Shown here one piece after another: positions 39,502 to 50,555 of a DNA stretch of 64,000 nucleotides (position 1 is its first letter; each line of letters begins with the position of its first letter). The notes beneath the pieces are model-generated. The model saw nothing but the letters and a program-made list of their open reading frames with translations, had not been told where the DNA came from and did not search any database. The translations under genes and the position numbers were made by a program. The DNA comes from Metopolophium dirhodum (taxonomy: Eukaryota; Arthropoda; Insecta; Hemiptera; Aphididae). The stretch lies in contig NC_083566.1 of the NCBI RefSeq assembly GCF_019925205.1, forward strand, positions 682,001 through 746,000, given 5' to 3'.

Positions 39502-40206
39502 CAACACCGTATTCTAGACTACTTCCACGAAAAGGTTCGACTTTGTCGAGATTTGGAATTAGATTTGTTTGATACCAAGGAACAGTTATTAGACGGTATC
39601 CAGTCGAAAGAATTATTTCAATATTTGTTAAGCCGTACTCATAATGACGAAAATGAGTTACTATTTGACATTATGGACTACATGCGGTTAGTGGAGCACA
39701 GAAATGTTCGATTTCAAAATAAAATAGTTTTGTCCAATTCAAATGAGAAGCAGTGGCCCAGAGGAGAAAGTCCTAAGCCCAAAGCGGAAAGTTCGAGTAG
39801 GAGTCAGAAGGGTGTTGAGTCAGCAACAAGCCGGATATGTTACAACTGTGGATCCAGAACACACATTGCACCAAGTTGTCCCAGTCCAGTAAGACCAAAA
39901 GGAGCATGCTACGGTTGCGGTTCAACAGCACATCAGCGATCAGCGTGTCCGGAACGTGATCAGAAAAATAGGAATGACACAAATGAAGAATCTCGGCGAC
40001 AGAACGAGCGGCAACATAGTGGATCAGCAGGAGAGATCAGACTGTTAGAGCCAGCATATAATGTAAGGGTAAGTATAATATTATGTAAGGAGACTGTTAC
40101 TGTTAATGCGTTGGTAGATAGTGGTAGCCCAATTTCTTTGATTAAGTCTCATCTTATCCGGACTAGTGAACGAAAACCGTTTAATAATGATATTTTTATT
40201 TCGGGT
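39481..40206 (+). CDS. Gag C-terminal half fused to protease start (truncated)
   Basis: The frame opens after a stop at 39478-39480 without an obvious ATG. It begins with capsid C-terminal-like sequence (YFHEKVRLCRDLELDLFDTK). Two CCHC zinc knuckles follow: CYNCGSRTHIAPSC at about 39838-39879 and CYGCGSTAHQRSAC at about 39908-39949. The aspartic protease active site ALVDSGSPISLI then appears at about 40108-40143. The N-terminal capsid region is missing; that position is occupied by the antisense frame. The frame is cut by the hAT element at 40215, inside the protease domain. It would be in phase with the pol part beyond the hAT, consistent with a single gag-pro-pol frame before the insertion. 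Confidence 0.85.
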
Positions 40207-40214
40207 ATCAACGG

Positions 40215-42867
40215 TAGGGTTGCCATAATTTCATCAAGTAAAACCGGGACAGACAGAAAAATAGTAAATAAATTTAGAAATATTATTGAACTATATTCGC
40301 CATTGGATATGTATTAAATAACGACACAATACTACAATAGGTTATAGTGTTATAACTTATACACTTTATTACTATAACAAATTGACAATGTAAAATTTTT
40401 TTTAAAATTTATTGTTTTATAATATTTAACAATATGAAATTAATATACTATAATTATAAAATAACAACATTTTTTATTTATTTACTTGTACTTGGGCCGG
40501 GGTGGCTGGGCTCTTCTGTCTCATTTTCTTTGTACCATTCATATTTCTTAGATGATTTAACCGATGTAAGTAAAGATGGCTGTGTTTTAACATACTCGTA
40601 AAATTCGGAACAAGTCTTTTTATAATTGTACTTGCACATTATAATACTTTCCACGGTATCAAGCTGAAGACGATTTCGTTCGTCAGTCCATTGTATTTCC
40701 ATTAAAGAAAATACACGTTCGACGTTAGCATTGTGGGCTGGTATTGCAAAAACATACTGAGCAATTTTTAAAAGTTCTGAGTGTTGTTCATCGTGTATTG
40801 ACACACTAAAAAAACATTGCCATTTTTCACTAGCAATTTTATTATCCCAATCTAATATACTGTTTTTGAATTCTTCGATTTTTTTTTTTAAGTATGTTAG
40901 CTGATCAAACAATAAAGAATCATCTAACTGTATGTTTTTATCAGATAAATAAATTATTGTTTCTTCTACGTCACGCCATGCTATCGGCTCCAATAAAGAC
41001 ATCCAGTCAAAAACATGAAAGTGATTTGTTGAGACCGACCATTTGGTTAAATACGTAATTGCTGTATTGTAAAACTCATCAACTTCTTCATAAAATGTAT
41101 GTTTTACTTGATCAGATATTTCTTCTTTTCTCAACATTTCTAGAACTTTTAAACCAACAAATTTATTAATTTGTCTATTTTTTAAGTTATCTGAAATGGT
41201 GCTTAATATTTTTCTTAGTTCAATTATACTCGTTTTAGATTTTTCAATCAATAAAATGTTCCTGTTAAAAATAACGAGTTGTGCATGTAAAAACCACATA
41301 TATGTTTCACTCATCGGACTATTAAATGTGTCTAATAGTATTTTTGGAGGTTTCTCTTCGGACTGAAAAAATGATTTTAGTGCAGGCCACATAGATAGCG
41401 TTCTTTCTACTGCTGGTAGCAATGATACCCACCGAGTTTTGGAATGATTTAAAATAGTTCTGTAGTTGATATCCACAAATTCACAGAAATCTTTTAATTT
41501 TTCTGTTCTTACAGTGTAAATAGAAAAGTACCCAAATATTTTAAATATGATCATTTCAGCATCAAAACTAAACGTATTTGCAGCTGTAGAAATAGTATTG
41601 TGCAATATGTGAGCAGAGCAGCCAACACCTTCCAGTTCATTTTGAATGGCTTCTTTTAGTTTAAAAAAAATATTATTTTGTCCTTTTCTATGAATTCCTC
41701 CGAAGTTTGTGTTTGCATTATCTGCACAAAATGCAATGCATTTTTTTAAAGGTATTTTCAAATTATTTAATGTATCAATACAATATTGCGAAATTGTTTC
41801 TGAAGTTTCGTTTTTAAGAGAACTCATTTTTATTAATTGACTTTTTGTACCATCTGACTTTGTAAAATATTGAATTATAATTGGAAATATTTTTTCTGAT
41901 TTATGATTACTAGCGTCCGTCGCCAAACTAAAGAAAATTGTATTTTCTAAATCTGATTTAAATATATCAACTGTATGTGGAGCTAAAATGTATTTTACTA
42001 TTGCAGTGCCTTTAGTTCGTGCGGTTGACATTTTACAAGCAATTTTTGAGTCGGGAAATAATTTTGAATAAAGTGGTGTAGTACAGTCCAGTGAATTAAA
42101 TGAATTATGGTGAAAAATTACCTTATAAACATTAACCAACTCTGCAGCAGCTACCAATTTTTCTTCTTTTGTATCAGGAGTTACAAAAAACTTGGTCACT
42201 TTTTCACTAATATTTACACTTTGAGAATTTTTTTTATGTTTGTTACATTTAATATGATCGACTATGTCAGATTTTCCACCGTGGTCAACTTGAAGATAGC
42301 TTTTGCAAAAAGTGCAATATGCTTCAAATTCATTTCTACCTTTTTTTATAAAACTCCAAGTAACGGAAAACTCATCACGAAAGTGACATTTTCTTTTTGG
42401 TGCCATAATAACGAATAAAATAATAAATACGAACAATCTAGGCTACGGTCTACGAGTGACTAGTGACTACGACCTACGTTCTACTGATGTAAAAGTCATT
42501 AGTCTGTCTCTGTATCACCCGTATGGCTATATCGATTATCGATAAGACGATAAAATATAAAAATAAAACATGTAAACTGCAGCATAGTGCACAGCGCACA
42601 TGACTTGTTTGTTGTTCTCGAATATTACGGTATTATTATTTTATATTTAGCCTATGGATTTATCAATTATTCGTTATCTTTAACATTAACATGTTGACTC
42701 TCGATTTCAATTATTATTTTTAAAAATAAAATTGTAGAAATTAAACAATTTTAATTTTTTCCTAAAACCGGGACATATAGACGTCCCGAAAAATGTTTTC
42801 GGGACACCGGGACACAAAGTCAAAAACCGGTGACAGTCCCGGTTTTCCGGGACGTATGGCAACCCTA
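40215..42867 (-). mobile_element. hAT DNA transposon, apparently intact
   Basis: 2653 bp. Perfect 13-bp terminal inverted repeats TAGGGTTGCCATA (40215-40227) and TATGGCAACCCTA (42855-42867) continue inward imperfectly as AAAACCGGGAC-type repeats. The flanking 8-bp duplications ATCAACGG (40207-40214 and 42868-42875) are identical. It encodes one full-length transposase on the minus strand. It is inserted inside the protease region of the gypsy element, so it arrived after it. Confidence 0.95.
40478..42406 (-). CDS. hAT family transposase (BED-finger, DDE)
   Basis: Cut-and-paste transposase of 642 residues from MAPKRKCHF; an in-frame upstream ATG or other start would add only about ten residues. 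A BED-type zinc finger lies near the N terminus (C31, C34, H51, H57). The central RNase H-like core has LATDASNHKSEK around the first Asp, FCADNANTNFGG around the second, and the hAT hallmark GCSAHILHN. The C-terminal dimerisation region has AHNANVERVFSLMEIQW and RNRLQLDTVESII. No frameshift or stop interrupts it, so it may be active or only recently silent. It resembles the hAT transposases that gave rise to ZBED and THAP-less GTF2IRD2-like proteins; the closest subfamily cannot be decided by eye. Confidence 0.92.
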   Translation of the reverse strand: MAPKRKCHFRDEFSVTWSFIKKGRNEFEAYCTFCKSYLQVDHGGKSDIVDHIKCNKHKKNSQSVNISEKVTKFFVTPDTKEEKLVAAAELVNVYKVIFHHNSFNSLDCTTPLYSKLFPDSKIACKMSTARTKGTAIVKYILAPHTVDIFKSDLENTIFFSLATDASNHKSEKIFPIIIQYFTKSDGTKSQLIKMSSLKNETSETISQYCIDTLNNLKIPLKKCIAFCADNANTNFGGIHRKGQNNIFFKLKEAIQNELEGVGCSAHILHNTISTAANTFSFDAEMIIFKIFGYFSIYTVRTEKLKDFCEFVDINYRTILNHSKTRWVSLLPAVERTLSMWPALKSFFQSEEKPPKILLDTFNSPMSETYMWFLHAQLVIFNRNILLIEKSKTSIIELRKILSTISDNLKNRQINKFVGLKVLEMLRKEEISDQVKHTFYEEVDEFYNTAITYLTKWSVSTNHFHVFDWMSLLEPIAWRDVEETIIYLSDKNIQLDDSLLFDQLTYLKKKIEEFKNSILDWDNKIASEKWQCFFSVSIHDEQHSELLKIAQYVFAIPAHNANVERVFSLMEIQWTDERNRLQLDTVESIIMCKYNYKKTCSEFYEYVKTQPSLLTSVKSSKKYEWYKENETEEPSHPGPSTSK

Positions 42868-45771
42868 ATCAACGGGTCTCAATTGAGTATTGAAGCTGTT
42901 ACTGATGCTACGGTTTTATTAGTTGATTATGATTTAAATAAGAAACAAATATTTTATGTGGTAGATGATCAGACTATGTTATCCGAATGTTTATTGGGTA
43001 GAGATTTTATTAAGGGGATGAATATTTGGTTTGGTGAAGATGGTAGGATTATGGTGAATTCGAAGCAAGAACAGTGTAATGGTAATGACTTCTTGGTTGA
43101 CTTAGGGTTAATAGAGTATGAGTTGGGAGATGAGGTGGAGTTGAACATAGGTGAGGTATCATTTAGTGATAGATGTAAGTTAAAAAAAATATATGATAAC
43201 TGTTACTCAAGGGTGTTAAAGCCAGAGACTCCTGAGATAAACTACGAAGTTAATATAAGTTTGAAAGACCACACTCCTTTTCATTACCAACCTCGAAGAT
43301 TATCATATGTAGAGAGGAACGCAGTGAAGGATATAATTTGTGAGTTATTAGATAAAGGTATTATAAAGGAAAGTAAATCTGAATTTTGTTCGCCCATAGT
43401 ATTAGTCAAAAAGAAAGATAATACATATCGAATGTGTGCGGATTTGAGAGAATTAAATAAAAGAGTTGTGAAAGAACATTACCCGATTCCACATATAGAT
43501 GATCTATTAGATAATTTAAGAGGGAAGATCTTCTTTACAAAGTTAGATTTAAAGAATGCCTATTTCCATGTGAAAGTATCGGAACAGTCGTCCAGATATC
43601 TCTCTTTTTCAACATTTTTGGGGCAATATGAGTATGTCCGATTGCCTTTTGGGTACTGCAATAGTCCCTCAGCATTCATGAGATATATTGAAACAGTATT
43701 TAGGGAATTAATAAGGTCTGGAAAGTTATTAGTTTATTTAGATGATTTGTTGATAGCCACAGAAACTATAGCAGAAAATTTGGAAATAATAGAATCGGTA
43801 TTAATAGCATGTAATAATAACTTACTTGAATTGAGGGAAGATAAATGTTTTTTTCTGCAGTCGAGGATAACATATTTGGGTTATGTGGTGGATAAGGATG
43901 GAGTGAGACCTGATCCGGCTAATGTAGCAGCAGTGACACAATTCCCAATACCTAAATCAATAGCCAATGTACACAGCTTTGTAGGACTAGTCAGTTATTT
44001 TAGGAGATTTATTGAAAACTTTTCCATTTTGGCAGCACCACTGTATGCGCTGTTAAGGAAGGGAGCTCAATTTAAGTTTGGGGAGAAGGAGTCACAGGCC
44101 TTTGAGTTGTTAAAGAATAAGTTGGTGCAAATGCCGATTTTGGCATTATATTCTCCGTCAGCTGAAACCGAGGTGCATTGTGATGCTAGTGCATTGGGTT
44201 ATGGAGTGATCCTATTACAGAAACAGAAAGACGGTCTAATGCATCCAGTATTTTATTATAGTAAGAGAACCACTGAGGTAGAAGCTAAATATCATAGTTA
44301 TGAATTGGAGTGTTTGGCGTTAGTGTATGCAGTGAAGCGTTTTCATGTTTATCTCAATGGTATTAAGTTCAAAGTGTTCACTGATTGTGAAAGTTTCAAG
44401 TTGACTATGAACAAGAAAGATATGAACCCTCGGATTGCAAGATGGGCGTTATTATTTCAGAATTATGATTTCAGTATTGAACATCGTGCAGGAAGTAAAA
44501 TGAAACACGTTGACGCATTAAGTCGGAATACCAATATATTAATGTTGTATGAAAATACTTTCGAGCAAACGTTGTCGATTAAACAGATTGAAGATAAAGA
44601 TATTAACAAGTTAAAAGAGCGGTTGAAGAAATGTGAGGATAAGTACTTTGAAATGAGAAATGGTTTAGTATATAGGAAGTATAAAAGTGAGTTGTTGTTT
44701 TACGTCCCTAGTAGCATGGAGGATAATGTGATAAGGTCGGTGCATGAGGAATATGGTCATTTGGGTGTAGAAAAAACCAGTGAAGTAGTGTTGAGAACAT
44801 TTTGGTTTCCCAATTTGAGAGAAAAAGTCAAAAGTTTTATTTCTAATTGCTTAAAATGTATCTCATATTCGCCAGTATATGGTAAAAAGGAAGGTGAGTT
44901 GCACCCTATACCTAAGACTCCAATACCGTTTGATACGATCCATATCGACCACTACGGTCCACTTGAGAAGACTGGTAAAAAAAATAAATATTTGTTTGTA
45001 ATCATTGATGCATTTACAAAGTTTGTTAGGTTATATCCTTGTAAAACAACTAACACGGTAGAAGTAATTAAGCATATGAATGATTACTTCAGGTGTTATA
45101 GTATACCTAGAAGGGTAATATCTGACAGAGGTTCAACGTTTACGTCTAATGCATTTGGAGAATTCTTAGCCCAGAAAAAAATAGATTTGGTATTAGTGGC
45201 AACGGCAACACCCCGGGCAAATGGTCAGGTTGAGAGAGTAAACCGTTGCATAACAGCAATGCTGGCAAAAAAGACAGTAGGTTTAAATAGATGGGACAGG
45301 GTATTGCATGAGGTCGAGTACGCATTGAACAATATGTTATGTGCTTCGACGGGTGAAGCCCCATCTAAGTTATTATTTGGTGTATATCAACATGGTACGG
45401 TTGAGGGTGAGTTTAGGAGGTTATTGGTGGAAGTGGAGAAGGACAGGAACTTGGAGGAAATAAGAAAAGAGGCTAAGGACAAGATAGTAAAAAATCAATC
45501 ATATAATAAAAAATATTATGATGAGAAACATAAGAAACCTACCTTATATAAAAAAGGAGATTTTGTTGTAATTAAAAATACAGATGTTAGTGTGGGGGTG
45601 AATAAAAAATTAATACCTAAATTTAAGGGCCCATATATAATAGACAAAGTGTTACTAAATGATAGATTTATAGTCAAAGACATTGAAGGTTTTCAGCACA
45701 CTCAGGTGCCTTATGAAGGAGTCATTAGCTCAGATAACATGAGACATTGGGTTAGGAGCTTGGAAAAATGA
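42868..45771 (+). CDS. Gypsy pol: protease end, RT, RNase H, integrase
   Basis: Continues the polyprotein after the hAT insertion, with the protease C-terminal motif LLGRDFIKG at about 42997. Reverse transcriptase follows (FTKLDLKNAYFHV, LPFGYCNSPSAF, catalytic VYLDDLL at about 43735). Next comes RNase H (EVHCDASALGYG, the Glu in YHSYELECLALVYAVK, FTDCESFK, a HVDALSR end). Integrase has an HHCC zinc finger (HEEYGHLG ... CLKC), the catalytic DDE triad (HIDHYGPL; VISDRGSTF; NGQVERVNR) and a C-terminal domain with KKGDFVVIKN. The frame is open to the stop at 45769-45771. It carries all enzymatic motifs of a Ty3/Gypsy element and shows no decay besides the hAT insertion. Sequence upstream of 42868 in the same frame belongs to the hAT element. 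Confidence 0.95.
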   Translation: MNGSQLSIEAVTDATVLLVDYDLNKKQIFYVVDDQTMLSECLLGRDFIKGMNIWFGEDGRIMVNSKQEQCNGNDFLVDLGLIEYELGDEVELNIGEVSFSDRCKLKKIYDNCYSRVLKPETPEINYEVNISLKDHTPFHYQPRRLSYVERNAVKDIICELLDKGIIKESKSEFCSPIVLVKKKDNTYRMCADLRELNKRVVKEHYPIPHIDDLLDNLRGKIFFTKLDLKNAYFHVKVSEQSSRYLSFSTFLGQYEYVRLPFGYCNSPSAFMRYIETVFRELIRSGKLLVYLDDLLIATETIAENLEIIESVLIACNNNLLELREDKCFFLQSRITYLGYVVDKDGVRPDPANVAAVTQFPIPKSIANVHSFVGLVSYFRRFIENFSILAAPLYALLRKGAQFKFGEKESQAFELLKNKLVQMPILALYSPSAETEVHCDASALGYGVILLQKQKDGLMHPVFYYSKRTTEVEAKYHSYELECLALVYAVKRFHVYLNGIKFKVFTDCESFKLTMNKKDMNPRIARWALLFQNYDFSIEHRAGSKMKHVDALSRNTNILMLYENTFEQTLSIKQIEDKDINKLKERLKKCEDKYFEMRNGLVYRKYKSELLFYVPSSMEDNVIRSVHEEYGHLGVEKTSEVVLRTFWFPNLREKVKSFISNCLKCISYSPVYGKKEGELHPIPKTPIPFDTIHIDHYGPLEKTGKKNKYLFVIIDAFTKFVRLYPCKTTNTVEVIKHMNDYFRCYSIPRRVISDRGSTFTSNAFGEFLAQKKIDLVLVATATPRANGQVERVNRCITAMLAKKTVGLNRWDRVLHEVEYALNNMLCASTGEAPSKLLFGVYQHGTVEGEFRRLLVEVEKDRNLEEIRKEAKDKIVKNQSYNKKYYDEKHKKPTLYKKGDFVVIKNTDVSVGVNKKLIPKFKGPYIIDKVLLNDRFIVKDIEGFQHTQVPYEGVISSDNMRHWVRSLEK

Positions 45772-46017
45772 TCCTTTATTATATTTCATGTATTATGGTT
45801 ATGTTATTATTTATTGATGTTTATATTAAAAATGTACTGTTTACTTACTATTTACTTGTTTGTGGTTAATTATTATTTTATGTATACTATTATGAATGTA
45901 TTATCACTATTATGTATTGTTATAATATTGTTCAGATGTTATTAGAAATTATGATGTTAAGTTAAAGATATTGTGTAATGATCCCAGAGACTGGGATAGG
46001 TCAGGATGGCCGAGCTG

Positions 46018-46238
46018 TGACATTATCACTATTATTATTACTATTACTTTTATCATTATTATTATTATTATTACTTTTCCACTCATGTTAGAGGTTATGT
46101 TTAATATTCGAAGTTGTTGTTGTCGTGTGCGAACGTGGGACGCACGTCGTTCCTAACTTACTGAATTATTATGTATGTGTATTGAAGTTATTGAAAGTAA
46201 TAAATTGTTGTAAACGAAAGTATAAGTTATTTCTTACA
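46018..46238 (+). repeat. 3' LTR
   Basis: 221 bp, same start and end as the 5' LTR and apparently identical to it, including the ATT microsatellite. Followed by ATGTG (46239-46243). Confidence 0.95.
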
Positions 46239-46280
46239 ATGTGAGCTAATTTTCTAGTCTTAACATACTAATATAATAAT

Positions 46281-46979
46281 GGCTATCTTTGTTGTATAAT
46301 ATATTATACTTTTTGCGCTCTACCCCAGATTGCGGTCTACCTGCGATTACGGGACACTTGTTATAATGTTATATGCGCTCTACTATTCAATTTACATCTT
46401 TATTATCGTGATAATAAAGATTAGGACTCTCTTTTCCTGCATCATATAATTTTTGATCGTATATTTAGTCGTTGATCCTATAGAAAACAGGGCAAGAAAC
46501 TACGGAAGACGGCTTGACGGGCCATGGGTATTCGGCTTGTGTGACAACAACGAAGGAAGGTATTTTGAATAAAAGGGATAACACGATTTTGTACGAAATT
46601 ATACAGAGAGGTTATTGTTGGGTCTTCAATACATTCCGATAGCTGGTCAGGATATAATGGACTCTCGGAACACGGGTACAACCACTACGTTGTAAATCAT
46701 ATCGAAAATTTCATAGATCCAATATCAAAGGCAGGCACATACCCAAAAGATTGAAAGTTTATGGCGGCCTCTGAGGCTAAAAATTATGAAAAATATGTGT
46801 GGTACAATTCCAGATTTGCTTCATTGCTCCAGATCTTCATTAAAACCACCTTAACATCATCCCACTTATTATGAGAATATATTGTCTAAAATCTTAATAT
46901 AATTGTAGAGTGGCAAGACACGGTAGAGCGCATACTCCAGTCGCAATGTTGCCGGTAGAGCGCATACGACAAGATAGCC
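46281..46979. mobile_element. Non-autonomous element with subterminal GCGCTCTACC motifs
   Basis: Inverted ends GGCTATCTT (46281) and AAGATAGCC (ending 46979) extend imperfectly as GTTGTA against TCGTATGCGCTCTACC. The flanking 8-mers ATAATAAT (46273-46280 and 46980-46987) are identical but of low complexity. GCGCTCTAC(C) occurs twice near the left end (46315, 46375) and twice inverted near the right end (GGTAGAGCGC at 46922 and 46954). No transposase frame. 8-bp duplications and subterminal motifs suggest a hAT or related cut-and-paste element. Confidence 0.65.
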
Positions 46980-46987
46980 ATAATAAT

Positions 46988-48764
46988 ATGTAAAACTAGG
47001 TATATCAACTAAAATACACAATACACAATATTAAATAAAGTGAAATAAAAAAAACCTATTTCAAAACATAAGTTTCTTTTAATCCATCCCTGCGTATAAT
47101 GGGTATAGTAACTAGTAAGTAATTAGTAACTAGTAAGTACACACTATAATAGCCCTCTGGTGCTAATTTTAGCGGTTAATGCCTTTGGGTTGCTTATTTT
47201 CGGATAAAAAACTACTAGAGAGTTTAAACAAAACTCCATCACTCACCAGAGTCAAAGTCATAAAATCATAACACTCGAGTCTTATAACAATCATCGAAAT
47301 ATAATACTAATAATAATGGTATTCGTTTAGTATGTGGCCTACTGGGTGAAAATCGAGTTAAGTATTTATATTTGTATTACAAATGTATTAACTAAATAAT
47401 TATTAATATAATTTAATGATTTTTAATTTGACTATTTTCAAATAAATTATTGGTATAACGGTAGGTCACATACTTAACAAATACCATAATAATAAAAATA
47501 CAACCATCGATTTTAAAATAGACTTTACTTTTAAGTATATTTTAAAATCAATGATACAACAAAATTATAAAAACGACTTACAAAAAAAATTATGTTTCTA
47601 TTTGGGTAATAATCGATATATAACTTATGTATATGTTGTATAAGTATATAATCAGATTATTCCTAAATTTTTATATAAGGTCGTTGGTGTACAAGATGAT
47701 ATGATTTTCTTAATATAAGACACTCGTTATTTAAAAACTACTTAGGTACATTATTAAAAATATTTTTTTGCATTATTTGATGCTTTTTAATTTTATCTCC
47801 AGAGCAGAATATTATTCATGTTGGTCATTCAGAAAAGTACTGTGTAGATTTTATTCATAAAAATATAATTATTTAATTAGGATCAATTTATGTAAAAAAA
47901 AATTGTTTTCAAAATAATGTGTCATATTATGTTAATAAATCATCCTGTATATAAAATCTATCAACTATTTTCAATAAAAAATCATATTTAAAAAATAAAT
48001 AATAAACATTTTTGAGACAAAAAAAGTGTAAAACTATTTAAAACAATTAAGTTATAAGAAAATTAATTTTCATTGAGATTCTTCTTTATTCTCACTGATA
48101 TATAAAGTTTTTTAAGGTTTAAAACACCTTTTAGGTCATATCAATACTTTAAAACACAAAATGTTTGTCTTGAAAATAAATTTTATTTAAGTTCAAGTTT
48201 ATTTATATGGAAAAAAAATTGTAATACACTGTTAAAAGTTCTATGACTGCATTATTATATAGAAATGTATGGTAAAAAATAAAAGTAAATAATTTATAAA
48301 AACATCATGTTATAACTTATAGAACTTACCTTTTAAAACAATTCAGTAGGTTGGCTGACATTTTTTTATTGAAAAATTAGTAACATTACTGATCTAGTTT
48401 GCAAAGTACTGTGGCCATTGAGTAGTAAAAAGAACCAGGGATAATACACAAACATGGAAAAATATATGAAAATAACAGTGCTGTAAATAAGGGAGCAAAA
48501 AAGCAACTTGTACCCGCAAACCATTTTAAAGGAATAAAATATGGATGTGGCAAAAATAAACTTTTTTGACTATCAATTGGAAATAAAAATTTACTATTAT
48601 TCAATTAATATTTGATACCGAAAAAAAAAAATGTAGTGTATTAGGTATTTAGGTAATAAACAATATTTTTTTAATGAGAAATCAAACACCTTCTTTTTTT
48701 TTTATTATTTTCAGTTATATTTATTACATATACGCGATTCAATGTTTTGATCTTCAAATAACTA
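46988..48764. other. Intergenic upstream of INO80C
   Basis: AT-rich, no gene or element end recognised. A local direct repeat of ACTAGTAAGTA-like words lies at about 47110-47140. Confidence 0.4.
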
Positions 48765-50555
48765 ATGGCAAATAATCCTGTAGACGAATTATCTCAAAGA
48801 GAAGAAAAAAAACATGTGTTCAAAGACACAACTTTTGACGTAAGTAATTAAATTAAATACCCTAAATTATTATTTAGATTTTTGATTAATTTGAACTATT
48901 TACATTCAGAAAACAAAACCTGTTGTTTTTTCTAATTTTATTTAGATTAATGTATGCGTATGAATTTTATAAAATGATACAATATGTAATCTATATAGTT
49001 TCTTGAATTTTAAGTAAGAACATGAATACCTCTCCAACTCTTAAGTATACTCTGCTCAAAATAAGACGAAAAAATACGACTGAGACCAGTTTTTGTGGGC
49101 GGCAGTCAAGAAAAATAAATACTTTTTAAGCCTAAAAATCATTATATTGCTAACTTGGTACAATGGTTCAACAATAAATACTAGTCAGTCCATCAAACTA
49201 TCAATATGTATCATTGTACCAATATCAATTCCTCTACTGCATATTTAAAGATCTAAAATTTGTATTGACTTCAAAATTAATTTAGAAAATAGCACAAAAA
49301 AAATAAATTTATCAGTGGAAGTTCCTTAGCAGAGGGCTATGGGGACTGAAGCCATAGATACTATTTCAAATATTCTCATTTATATTAGTTAATACTTAAT
49401 TTGCAAAAATATGTTATGCTTTATGGTTATAATAGTACCAACAATACTTTATGTACCTAGTTTTTCACTTATATTTATACACACATACGTGTATTTAATT
49501 TACAGCTTTAGGACCTTCTTCGATAGAAGCATATTTTAGATTCTGAATGGATCGAGGAAGCTAGTGGTTTTACAATAATGTTTATTTTATTTTTTATCCT
49601 TTAAACAAAATACTACCAGAAAGAGTGCTTTGATTTCAGCATATAGTATCTTATATTTTATCAAATTGGTTCAAGGTGGTACTTAAGAGAAGTCATTTTT
49701 CGATTTTCTGAAACGTTTTTTAATGCCACTAGAAAAACCACCAAAATACCCTATTGCTAAGCTATTTAACGCCTAGTTTATCACCATAGAAAAGAATAAA
49801 AATTTTAAATAACCGCTAAAAACGGTTACACTGATCTTTGCTCAGAATTGTTTTTTTATCGAATGCAATCATTGAATTCAAATTTAATACTGTAATAATA
49901 CACTATCCTGTCTGAGGACCGAAGGCACGATGGAAAAACTTCCACCACCGCTGACCTACTCCAGCCCACTGCACTTACCCGCTTCTTTAATATTTTTTTT
50001 TTCTAAGGGTAGTTGCTTAGCACATTTTTTTAAAACAACAAATACCCAGTGTGTACTGTGTAGTTAATTTAAAATTATTTATGAAATTGGGTCTTAAGCT
50101 ATTAATGAGTATTTAATAACTTATGTTACAGAACACCAAAACTAACAATGGAAAAAAAAAATTGTGGCGTTCATTAAAGCAAATAACAGCTCAAGAAAGA
50201 AGTTTACCTTGGCCTGACAACTCGATTAGTTGTACATAAATCTTATTACTGCTTTATACCTCATATTTTATTTCTATGGTTTTTGTTCACAGATAGCAGT
50301 ATTTCTGCTCCCCCGTCATTCAAACCAGCCAAAAAATATTCAGATATTAGTGGATTAATTGTAATAATATTAAAATGTTTATCTATACATACTCAAGTAA
50401 CATTTTTTTTTTTTTTTTTTAAGGCCAAATATAAAGATCCCCAAACATCTTTATACTATGCCGGACATGAAGAATTCAGTACCGTAAGAAATCTGCCTAG
50501 TGATATTATTACTGGATATCTGACTTTACGAGGATCATATAATCCTATTGGATAA
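48765..50555 (+). CDS. INO80C: INO80 complex subunit C (YL1_C domain protein)
   Basis: Nuclear subunit of the INO80 chromatin remodeller (yeast Ies6 homologue), part of the module that works with the Arp5 subunit. Four exons in phase: 48765-48839, 50132-50231, 50293-50360, 50424-50555. Total 375 nt, 124 residues, shorter at the N terminus than the vertebrate protein. The conserved core is KKKLWRSLKQITAQERSLPW followed by APPSFKPAKKYSDISGL. The C-terminal YL1_C domain contains AKYKDPQTSLYYAGHEEF and NLPSDIITGYLTLRG. The exon 2 donor GTACAT was chosen because it joins PWPDNSISY to SSISAPPSF with exactly the spacing of the human protein. Introns 2 and 3 are 61 and 63 nt. AATAAA lies at 50602. 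Intron 1 contains a short copy of the dispersed repeat. Likely functional. Confidence 0.93.
49536..49990 (+). repeat. Dispersed repeat family, short diverged copy in INO80C intron 1
   Basis: Opens TTTTAGATTCTGAATGGATCG and ends TTTGCTCAGAATTGTTTTT, then GCAATCATTGAATTCAAATTTAATAC and ACTGCACTTACCCGC. Only about 450 bp remain, and the terminal box sequence differs from other copies. Confidence 0.6.

Larger units (their letters stand above)
38412..46238 (+). mobile_element. Ty3/Gypsy LTR retrotransposon with nested hAT
   Basis: A 7.8-kb composite: 5' LTR 38412-38632, antisense open frame 38662-39501, gag from 39481, protease start up to 40214, hAT insertion 40215-42867, the rest of protease and pol to 45771, and 3' LTR 46018-46238. 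It is flanked by the 5-bp duplication ATGTG at 38407-38411 and 46239-46243. Domain order PR-RT-RNaseH-integrase makes it Ty3/Gypsy. No env frame follows pol. The LTRs start TG, end CA and look identical over 221 bp, so the insertion is young. No clear tRNA primer site or strong polypurine tract could be assigned. Without the hAT and one copy of its target duplication the element is about 5.2 kb. Gag lacks its N-terminal part, so this copy is probably not autonomous even before the hAT insertion. Confidence 0.95.

Noticed and set aside
39182..39572. Plus-strand frames of 111 and 75 codons opposite the antisense ORF
   Set aside because: Shadows of the antisense frame; Ser/Leu/Cys-rich translation without gag features.
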